From: Acidobacteriota bacterium
GTDB taxonomy: Bacteria > Acidobacteriota > Terriglobia > Terriglobales > Acidobacteriaceae
Assembly: GCA_021802085.1 (NCBI GenBank)
Contig: JAKAAZ010000118.1
Location: 1 to 10,687, forward strand
Length of the DNA stretch: 10,687 bases
Reading direction: 5' to 3'
Positions within the stretch are counted from its first letter, which is position 1; the number at the start of each line of letters is the position of its first letter. This document shows, in pieces, positions 1 through 6,148 of the stretch. The position numbers were made by a program, and so were the translations under genes. The notes below the pieces were generated by a model. The model did not search any database. It had not been told where the DNA came from and saw only the letters and a list, made by a program, of their open reading frames with translations.

Positions 1-570
1 AATCCGTTCCGCTTCTTCAGCGGAATTGTGTTCGATGGCCTCGATGATCTGCAGATGTTCTTCATAGATGATCTGCGGTTCGCGGGAAGCTCGAACTGTC
101 ATTCCTAAAACTCGATATGTCTCAGCAAGCCGCAGCAGAATGGCATTGCGCGATAGCTCAATGATGTGGAAATGCAGGTTGCGATCGAGCGATCCCATCT
201 CGTCTGCTTTGTTTTCATGGGCGAGCTTGAAAATTTTCTCTGCCATGGATCGCAACTCTGTGATGTCCGAGCGGCCTGCGTGCTCGCAAGCCAGCCGCGC
301 GGCCAAACCTTCCAGGCACTCTCGAATCTGGTAGGCCTCGCAAATACGACTGGCGTCCAGGTTGCCAACGAATACTCCCAGATGATCGACCGATTCCACG
401 AGTCCCAGCCACTGGAGTTCGAGCAGAGATTCTCTTACGGCGCCCTGGGCGACACCAAGTTCCTTTGCCAAACTCTGCTGGCTGAGTCTCTCTCCGGGTT
501 TACTTTCGCCGGACAGGATGCGGCGCTGTATTTCCTCACGAACGTGATGTCGAGCAACGCGGGATTTCAT
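1..570 (-). CDS. GntR-family transcriptional regulator, FCD (FadR) subgroup, 3' end outside the window
   Basis: The frame is open from 588 to base 1 and continues past the edge, so about 190 codons are visible; full members are usually about 220-240 residues. I chose ATG at 570 because GGGGGTGA lies just upstream of it; the in-frame ATG at 588 has no ribosome-binding site. From 570 the N-terminus is a GntR winged helix: HHVREEIQRRILSGESKPGE, then a recognition region with LAKELGVAQGAVRESLLEL. The helical FCD ligand domain follows, with DRNLHFHIIELSRN and EEHLQIIEAIEHN, which carry the Asp and His residues that bind metal or effector in this family. Members are sugar- or acid-responsive regulators. 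Lying downstream of the kinase/isomerase pair on the same strand, it most likely controls that operon. The effector is unknown. Confidence 0.9.
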   Translation of the reverse strand, partial: MKSRVARHHVREEIQRRILSGESKPGERLSQQSLAKELGVAQGAVRESLLELQWLGLVESVDHLGVFVGNLDASRICEAYQIRECLEGLAARLACEHAGRSDITELRSMAEKIFKLAHENKADEMGSLDRNLHFHIIELSRNAILLRLAETYRVLGMTVRASREPQIIYEEHLQIIEAIEHNSAEEAERI

Positions 571-588
571 TTGTTCACCCCCGGACAT

Positions 589-717
589 ACTGTTTTCAAG
601 AATTCAGCATTTCTATCCATCGCTTAGCGGAGCGCATACTGCTTGAATCGTCTCTAAACTATCGTAATCGATAACAATCCTGACCGTTGCCTTGTCGAAC
701 TGTTTTCAGAGGAATTT
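589..717 (-). promoter_or_regulatory. Upstream region of the GntR gene with candidate operator sites
   Basis: These 129 bases between the MITE-like element and the regulator carry no gene. Two things stand out. The 10-mer actgttttca occurs at 589-598, touching the upstream ATG, and again at 699-708. An imperfect 14-base palindrome, tatcgtaatcgata (5-base arms), lies at 660-673. Paired or palindromic sites of this kind upstream of a GntR gene are often autoregulatory operators. That reading is inference only; no clean -35/-10 pair was identified. Confidence 0.3.
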
Positions 718-719
718 TA

Positions 720-832
720 AAGCATTTTCACTATTACCATGAACTCTCGAAACTCAAGGAACAGCAGCTTTTCTTGACGGAAAAGCTGCGTCCACATCGC
801 CGCTTCGGTCTACACCAATAGTGAAAATGCTC
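720..832. mobile_element. 113-bp MITE-like element with terminal inverted repeats and TA flanks
   Basis: The 15-base sequence agcattttcactatt at 721-735 is repeated exactly as its reverse complement at 817-831; adding one base on each side gives 16-base ends with one mismatch. TA lies directly outside both ends (718-719 and 833-834), as expected for a target duplication of the IS630/Tc1-mariner type. The interior is non-coding and holds a perfect 10-base hairpin (gcagcttttc at 764-773 with gaaaagctgc at 780-789, 6-base loop). Size, ends, hairpin and TA flanks together fit a non-autonomous element. The G of the TAG stop codon of the isomerase gene is the element's outermost base. It may also act as a barrier or weak terminator between isomerase and regulator. 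Confidence 0.7.
764..789. repeat. Perfect 10-bp hairpin inside the MITE-like element
   Basis: Arms gcagcttttc (764-773) and gaaaagctgc (780-789) enclose the loop ttgacg. The stem is strong, but neither strand has a T-run directly after it, so a classical intrinsic terminator is not supported. It lies 43 bases beyond the isomerase stop and could stabilise the 3' end of that transcript. Confidence 0.6.
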
Positions 833-2202
833 TAGTCGTGCCAGCGAACTTGCAACAGTCTGGCAAGTCGCCGAAACGTCTCTGCATACTCTCCAAAAAG
901 GAGTGAAACATGATGAGGCATGCCCGCGTGGAGAAGCGCGTCGAAACGCCGCGGAACATTCCGGTCTGCCACTTCGACCAGGATGCTGTTGCCGGTAACT
1001 TTGCGGCGCGGTGGAATCGAGCGTCCTTCAAACGCGGTCATGTGGTACTCGTTATCGCAGCGCCAGAGGCGTGTAACCGTGACCGGCTGACCGGGTCGAA
1101 GCTGACCATCCACCACGTAGGGCTTCACGATATTAAAGTGAGATCCGAGGGTAGGACCATCTTCCGAACCGATGGCGTGGCACATATCCAGGGGCGCCAT
1201 GCCCGGATGCCAGAAGAAGATAGTCGAAGTGTCATGTTCGAGCCAGTCGGTGAGGAACCCTGGTCCCAGCCCAAGGGAAGAGCTCATCAGGCTGCCGATC
1301 GATCCATCCACATCGCCTTCGATGGAAACGGCATGGCCGGCGGAGCTCAAACGCGAGATGGCCAGGTACGGCCATTGGCCCAGCATGTTGGGAATCTCTG
1401 GCCAGCACTGCAAGGCAAGTGCATCCAGACTTTCTTCCTGCATGATGTCGAGCATGGCGAGGTAGCAGCGGGAATTGATGTCCAGGGCATCGTCAGTGAC
1501 ATTTACGGGGCGCAGCCCAAGGGCGCGCACTTGTTGTATATCTTTCTCGACAGCATCTTCGGCGACCGCGCGGACACGGTCAATATATTGTGGAAGGCTG
1601 AGCGGGTGGAGTTGAATGCCAATAGCGCGGCGCAGCAGGAAAGGATCTGCCGCAAGGTCGATAAATCCTGGGACGTGGGTACCGATGACGCCAACCTTTG
1701 CATGTCGCAGGCGGCCAAACGTGCGACAAAGAGCAATGGCGCGAATCAGATCGGCGCGCACCGCGGCATCCGCTGAGTCCCCATAGACGAATTCAAATGG
1801 ATGGCCCGCCTGCCGTAATACGGAGGCCCACAGGTGCTGGCCGACGAGAGAGCACGAGCTGACCTTTCCATCCGTGGGTCGTTCCGGAGTGGCCCACAGG
1901 ACGACCGGGTCTGCCCAATGCTGCGAAATCGTGAGAGCAAGCTGGCCATTTCCGATGGAGGGCTGCAGAACAACCAGCGCCTCGCATTTGGCGGAATGAA
2001 TCTTCTGCAGGGTGACGTGGAGCGTTTCATCGTCCACCACGGGATTGTCCGCTCCCACGCAGGTAAAGCCAAGCTCTTCGAGCGCGGCGAGACTCTGTTG
2101 ATATACGACCTTGTTCCATTCCTGATCGAAGCCGGGCCGCTTGCGCCCGAGCATTACGACGCCGATGTTGCGGGGAGCATCTTGACTGGTAGATTTCTGC
2201 AT
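832..2202 (-). CDS. L-fucose/L-arabinose isomerase-like sugar isomerase
   Basis: The product is 456 residues from ATG at 2202. I prefer this to the in-frame TTG at 2217 because GGAG lies 9 bases upstream of the ATG. The family consists of metal-dependent aldose-ketose isomerases (L-fucose, L-arabinose and relatives), cytoplasmic. The N-terminal two-thirds is the alpha/beta part. The presumed metal/catalytic positions are E269 in CWPEI, E295/D297 in SIEGDVDG, and the His pair at 430-431 in GMPHHVSLLFG near the C-terminus, in the same order as the Glu/Asp/His triad of L-fucose isomerase. Length is somewhat below that of classic FucI (about 590). The start is one base past the stop of the kinase gene, so the two are coupled. 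The stop TAG is formed at the junction with the MITE-like element, so the last residues may not be the original ones. The substrate is unknown; family assignment is good. Confidence 0.85.
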   Translation of the reverse strand: MQKSTSQDAPRNIGVVMLGRKRPGFDQEWNKVVYQQSLAALEELGFTCVGADNPVVDDETLHVTLQKIHSAKCEALVVLQPSIGNGQLALTISQHWADPVVLWATPERPTDGKVSSCSLVGQHLWASVLRQAGHPFEFVYGDSADAAVRADLIRAIALCRTFGRLRHAKVGVIGTHVPGFIDLAADPFLLRRAIGIQLHPLSLPQYIDRVRAVAEDAVEKDIQQVRALGLRPVNVTDDALDINSRCYLAMLDIMQEESLDALALQCWPEIPNMLGQWPYLAISRLSSAGHAVSIEGDVDGSIGSLMSSSLGLGPGFLTDWLEHDTSTIFFWHPGMAPLDMCHAIGSEDGPTLGSHFNIVKPYVVDGQLRPGQPVTVTRLWRCDNEYHMTAFEGRSIPPRRKVTGNSILVEVADRNVPRRFDALLHAGMPHHVSLLFGEYAETFRRLARLLQVRWHD

Positions 2203-2203
2203 A

Positions 2204-3421
2204 CTATGAAACTCCAAAAGGGTCCAACGAAGGTTTGAAGTGCGAGTGATAGACCAACAGGTCGCCGATCAACGGACGAACGTACTCGAGAAACCCGTCG
2301 TTGACGGATGTTGGCGTTGATGACAGCCACGCGGCAGGAATCGGGCGGTCCTTCCCGGCAACAGCACTCAGCGGAACAATGTCATATCCTGGCCCTCGGG
2401 TAGCCTGTACGGGGCGAAGAGCAACCATCTCCTGAGAGTGGCCTGCGAGCAGGGCACGAACGCCGGCTTGACCTACGAGCTCGGCATCCACCAAATCACG
2501 AAGGGAAACATGCAGCATCGAAGATCTACCGAGCAATCCTGGTTTTTCAGCGCGACAACGAATTTTCAACCGGTTTGCGACGGTCCCTGCCAGGAACTGA
2601 CCGACGCCGCCAGGAAGAGGACGCTGAAGCGCATCCGCCTGGGACGGGTCGCGTGTCTCGTAAACAAGATTTCCCGAAGAATTTCGCAGACCCTCTGAGA
2701 CTACGACAACAGCCCAGCCTAGCCGGACGACGACGCGATCCAGGTCGGAGAGAAACTTTTCTGTATCAAATGGCTGTTCAGGGAGATAGACCAAATGCGG
2801 TGCATCGTCTTCGCTGAGCCTGGCCGCAGCGGAGGCAGCCGCCAGCCAGCCAACGTCTCTCCCCATCGTCTCGAAGATCGATACGGGCTGGGGAAGTGAG
2901 TGGATATCCATGCCCAAGTCGCGCGTCGATTGGGCGACATAGCGGGCCGCGCTCGCGTAGCCAGGACAGCGGTCGGTCACTGCAATGTCGTTGTCGACGG
3001 TTTTCGGAATTCCGATCACTTGAATATCGTAAGCAGCGTCCCGGCAGAATTGGCCGATGACTTCTGCTCCGCGCATCGTGCCATTACCACCAATCAACAG
3101 CAGGTGGCGCACGTCGAGACGCCGCAGATTTTTAACGATCAAATCCAAGTCGCTTGGGGATGGTTTGGACCGAGAGGACCCCAGCGCCGCTCCGGGAGTC
3201 ATGCGAAGCTGATCCAGTTCTGCGTGAGGCACATGGCCAAGGTCGATGATTTCGCCTCGCGCAATGCCCGCCACGCTTGATTTGGAGCCGAAGATTCGTC
3301 CGATTTTGTTGTGTTGGGAGGCTTCCTTCAGAATGCTGGAAAGCGTGGCATTCAAGACTGGAGTAGGACCGCCACCCTGGACCACGAGGAGATTTTCCAA
3401 GTTCATTCCAGGCCGTTCCAC
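2204..3421 (-). CDS. Phosphofructokinase-family (PFK) sugar-phosphate or ketose kinase
   Basis: The frame gives 405 residues from GTG at 3421; ATG at 3406 (400 residues, AGGGTGG upstream) is the likelier start. It is a clear member of the PFK superfamily: QGGGPTPVLNATL at the N-terminus, GGNGT at 111-115, PKTVDND at 139-145 with catalytic base D143, METMGR-type loop ETMGRDVGW at 184-192 and SEG at 242-244 (numbers from the GTG). The enzyme would phosphorylate fructose-6-phosphate or a related ketose in the cytoplasm. The phosphoryl-donor signature is mixed: the Gly of GGNGT matches ATP-using enzymes, whereas the Lys of PKTVDND and the Asn of GGN are typical of PPi-PFK relatives, which usually read GGNDSM. 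It is first in a tight operon with the isomerase. The neighbour suggests a specific ketose rather than housekeeping glycolysis, but that is inference. Confidence 0.88.
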   Translation of the reverse strand: MERPGMNLENLLVVQGGGPTPVLNATLSSILKEASQHNKIGRIFGSKSSVAGIARGEIIDLGHVPHAELDQLRMTPGAALGSSRSKPSPSDLDLIVKNLRRLDVRHLLLIGGNGTMRGAEVIGQFCRDAAYDIQVIGIPKTVDNDIAVTDRCPGYASAARYVAQSTRDLGMDIHSLPQPVSIFETMGRDVGWLAAASAAARLSEDDAPHLVYLPEQPFDTEKFLSDLDRVVVRLGWAVVVVSEGLRNSSGNLVYETRDPSQADALQRPLPGGVGQFLAGTVANRLKIRCRAEKPGLLGRSSMLHVSLRDLVDAELVGQAGVRALLAGHSQEMVALRPVQATRGPGYDIVPLSAVAGKDRPIPAAWLSSTPTSVNDGFLEYVRPLIGDLLVYHSHFKPSLDPFGVS

Positions 3422-3460
3422 CCTAAAACCACACCGCTAATGATGCATGGGGAGTCGCTC

Positions 3461-3489
3461 AACATAATCCACGTAACCAGAGTTTGCAA
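3461..3489 (-). promoter_or_regulatory. Candidate proximal promoter of the kinase-isomerase operon
   Basis: On the minus strand TTGCAA (3489-3484) is followed after 17 bases by TATGTT (3466-3461). The match to sigma-70 boxes is moderate and the spacing is ideal; the 5' leader to the kinase start would be about 35-50 bases. Confidence 0.35.
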
Positions 3490-3620
3490 TGCCCAACGAG
3501 ATACCGCAGGCCTCGCCCTTGTTGCTTTTACGGACATCGATTCGGCAGCATAGCAGGCGCAAAACGCAGGCTCGTTCACCTGCGAAGCAGTCTTAATGGC
3601 TAATCTCCAATCCACCTCAC

Positions 3621-3648
3621 CCTATAATCTTTTACCATCGATTGTCAA
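3621..3648 (-). promoter_or_regulatory. Candidate distal promoter of the kinase-isomerase operon
   Basis: On the minus strand a perfect -35 box TTGACA (3648-3643) is followed after 16 bases by TATAGG (3626-3621). A transcript from here would have an approximately 200-base leader before the kinase. No protein I can support lies in 3422-3620, and no riboswitch fold was recognised there. Confidence 0.4.
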
Positions 3649-3881
3649 GACTTAGCGAGACAACCGTAATCCGTCGATAAGATTTGGTAGGGGTTGCGGC
3701 GGGGGGAATTTGGATCGCCGGCAGGAGTTTATGCGGCGCATCCGGTCTGCGAACAGGCTGCAACGGCCGCCGTCTCCGGTCGCTGGTCAACCACTCCAGC
3801 GTCGCTTCAAGACATAGTTCCACCTTGGTCGGTCAAAATCGGCTCAGGAAAATCCGTCGATACGCGTGCCGCAGCCTTTTC
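3632..3881. other. Non-coding debris between the IS1380 relic and the kinase promoter, with a 12-bp direct repeat
   Basis: No credible gene is seen in these 250 bases; short open frames have no recognisable family or start signal. The 12-mer aatccgtcgata occurs at 3668-3679 and again at 3851-3862 in the same orientation. It may mark a past insertion or deletion edge of the IS relic, but no matching terminal inverted repeat was found on the other side. Confidence 0.4.
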
Positions 3882-4620
3882 TCATGTAGCGATCGGCCGC
3901 CGCCGCATGGCCTCCTTCCATAGGGCGATGCGCTCTTCCAATGCGGCCAGCCGCCGCCGCATTTTCCGCGCATGTTGTACCAACAGCCCCGCCGTGTTGA
4001 AGATCAGAAAGCGCAGCCGCTTGGGCCGGGCACGCAATAATTCCGCGGGCAACTCGATGCGCTTGAGCGCCGTCAGCACATTGTGCGCGATCGCCGCCAG
4101 TCGCAGCCATGCCGCATTCCACCCCACGGCATTCGCGCCAAAATACTTGCTCGGCATCACCCCGCCGGCCAACTCGTTCTTCAGCACGTCATGCACCGCT
4201 TCAATCATCCCCGCCTTCTCCCGATGCCACTGGATCAGCCGCTCCGGCGTCCACTCCCAAATGTTGCTCAGCACGGCAAAATGCTTCTCCCGGCTGCCGT
4301 CGGCAAAGAACTCTTCCTGCCGCGGCCGAATGCGAATCGCCACGTAGCGCTACGGCTGCGTGTCTTTCTGCTCGGACATTTCTCCCGGCACAAAATCCAC
4401 CTCCGCGCACTCGCGGATCTCCTTGCCGTCCGCCTTGCCGTAGGCTTCTCATCTCGCAGCCAGCCGAGCAATTCCTTCTCGTGGCTGGCCGGCACGCCCA
4501 GAGAACGAAACGCCTGCACCACCAGCGGCACACCGCCCCAGGCAGTCAGGGTTTCTTGCAGCGGCTCATCGTCAATCTCAAACAACAGCGGAGATTCAGT
4601 CGGGAGAAGGCTCCCGGGGC
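3882..4620 (-). pseudogene. IS1380-family transposase, degraded remnant
   Basis: Three blocks of an IS1380 transposase (normally about 450 residues) survive in two frames. The first, from about 4615, reads FEIDDEPLQETLTAWGGVPL then VQAFRSLGVPAS. It jumps directly to HEKELLGWLRDEK, which belongs near the middle of the protein, so roughly 200 residues including the catalytic Asp regions are missing. A second loss with a frame change near 4440-4450 joins this to YGKADGKEIRECAEVDFVPG in another frame. That frame is cut by TAG at about 4347-4349, where relatives have an ordinary residue before RYVAIRIR. The last block (153 codons, stop at 3882) contains IQWHREKAGMIEAVHDVLKN, the conserved C-terminal Glu region, and FGANAVGWNAAWLRLAAIAH. 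The element is dead and its ends are not recognisable. Confidence 0.9.
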
Positions 4621-4887
4621 GGGATCATGTCCACATCGTAACCGCTGCGCGCACCTCAAAGGTGCAGGAAAAACGATGCCAGACACTCCTCATTCAACCC
4701 GCATCCTGCCACTCCACGCGGCTTTCTGGACATCGCATCAACTTGAACGCAATGTTATCCACGGATCAGGGGTGAACAATCTAAACGAATTACATCAACA
4801 AAGGCGACCCTGTCCACCGCATCTCCGCAAGAACCACGCAAACACATGCAAACCCCAAACAAGAAAATAAAACCGCTAAGGAAAAAT
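4621..4887. other. Gene-free stretch between IS relic and truncated alpha-galactosidase
   Basis: No gene is supported here. The right part is AT-richer than the flanks. A small hairpin gcacct-caa-aggtgc lies at 4651-4665 and a 7-base stem ggaaaaa/tttttcc at 4880-4904 surrounds the accidental stop of the truncated galactosidase. Neither is a convincing terminator. The stretch probably marks an old rearrangement breakpoint. Confidence 0.4.
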
Positions 4888-6126
4888 TCAATGCGAGTTT
4901 TTCCGCAGTCTGTTCAAGCCCAGTGGGAACTTTTGCGAATTGACGAACCAGTCGCCAAGTCCGGCGCGATCCGAATTGCGTTCGCCAAACCAGCCGTTAT
5001 CGATGACGAAGCGCTCCACCCCGAGGCTTGCGGCCTCCCTGGCGAGCGCTTCCTGATTTGCCATATTCACGTTGAATCTGGTCGCATACCAGGAGTTGTA
5101 CAGAATGGGCCGCGTACGAAGGCCGGAGGAATCCGGCAGAATCTCTGTGCGTTCAAATCGATGCAGCAAACGCGACGCACCGCCAATGCCGCCATCGGTA
5201 TAACCGGCATAAAACGGCGGCGTAGTGAGCGATTCCCCGGGCGCCAAGTGGTAAGCGAAATCAAACGTGTTGTATCCCCCGGTGACTCGAACCTGTTCGA
5301 AGGGAGTCTCCTCCACGTCGATGCGCCAGTTTCCGCTCCAGCCATGTGCGCCGAACCAGGCACTGCCGTGCTCAGGATCGTGGTCGCCCGGGTGGTCGAG
5401 CGCAAACCATGGATTCGCATAATAGCCCGTACTTTCCGGTGCGACTCTCCAAGATGCGTGATCCGGGATGGATAGGCTCCTCGTTCAGCTGCCATTCACC
5501 AGCCCATTTCCCCGTAAGATAACGGAGCCGATACTGCTCTCCTTGCGGCGGATACCATGTCCCGGACTGGGCGCTTTCGATGATAATCGGACCGCCGGTG
5601 CGGTTCTCAATCACCGCATCCCGGCGAAGAATACCGGTTGCCGGATCGATCTTGTAGTGGAGATTTACAAATACTGCTCGCTGGATGTCCTTCAGCGTCA
5701 CCGTCAATTCGTTGCCGGCAAGATCGTGCCCGAAATAATGCAGGACCATATCTCGATTGCCGTCCGGAAATGTCACTTTCAGGCAAGGCTCGAAGTAGAG
5801 ACCATCACCCCAACCTGCAAATTCCCGATCGGCGGCCGTTGGGCTTATGTCGATCGGCGCCCCGGCGAGTGCGCGGCAGCAAGTTCTTCGTCACGCCAAA
5901 GATGAGGTCCCCAATAGAGATGTTGTAACTCCTCCCGCTCGTTGACTCCGAAAATATAAGTGGTACTGGCGGAGCCGAGAACGAACAGCTTTTTATCTGC
6001 GAAATATCGGACCGAGGCCTGCGAAAATGAGCTCATGCCCGGCGCGATCAGGACAAGGAAAACAGCATAGAAACGCAGCGCCCTAGCCATCGGAGTCCAA
6101 TTCTTTCTACCAGCCGAGAAATGCAT
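4888..6126 (-). pseudogene. GH36 alpha-galactosidase, secreted type, frameshifted and 3'-truncated
   Basis: The start is ATG at 6126 with AAGGGA upstream (second choice ATG at 6090), 22 bases after the GH59 stop. A signal peptide is visible: basic n-region, hydrophobic FYAVFLVLIAPGM, then SSFSQA. The mature part begins SVRYFADKKLFVLGSASTTY as in bacterial GH36. The frame breaks near 5858-5865 (one G missing from a G-run restores LAAAHSPGAPIDISPTAADR), continues in the -1 frame through EFAGWGDGLYFEPCLKVTFP and KWAGEWQLNEEPIHPG, and returns to the original frame near 5431-5437 (one A too many in GGAAAG) at STGYYANPWFALDHPGDHDP. The first part of the catalytic barrel follows: RPILYNSWYATRFNVNM, DNGWFGER, GLGDWFVNSQKFPLGL. 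Homology then ends at about 4905 and a chance stop follows. The nucleophile (KWD) and acid/base regions are absent, and DDGWFG reads DNGWFG. The product would not be active. Confidence 0.9.
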
Positions 6127-6148
6127 TTTCTTTCCCTTCGCTGCTCCG

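Noticed and set aside
910..1776. A 288-codon open frame on the plus strand
   Set aside because: It lies wholly antisense to the isomerase gene, its translation shows no family pattern, and such long shadows are common in GC-rich coding DNA.
3403..3615. A 70-codon minus-strand frame ahead of the kinase gene
   Set aside because: It overlaps the candidate promoter boxes and the kinase start, has no family similarity, and is better read as leader DNA.
4651..4665. Small hairpin gcacct-caa-aggtgc as a terminator
   Set aside because: The stem is only 6 bases and no T-run follows on either strand.
4083..4870. Overlapping plus-strand frames of 230 and 253 codons
   Set aside because: They are antisense to the IS1380 relic, which is clearly recognisable on the minus strand; the translations are low-complexity Pro/Ser/Arg/His mixtures.
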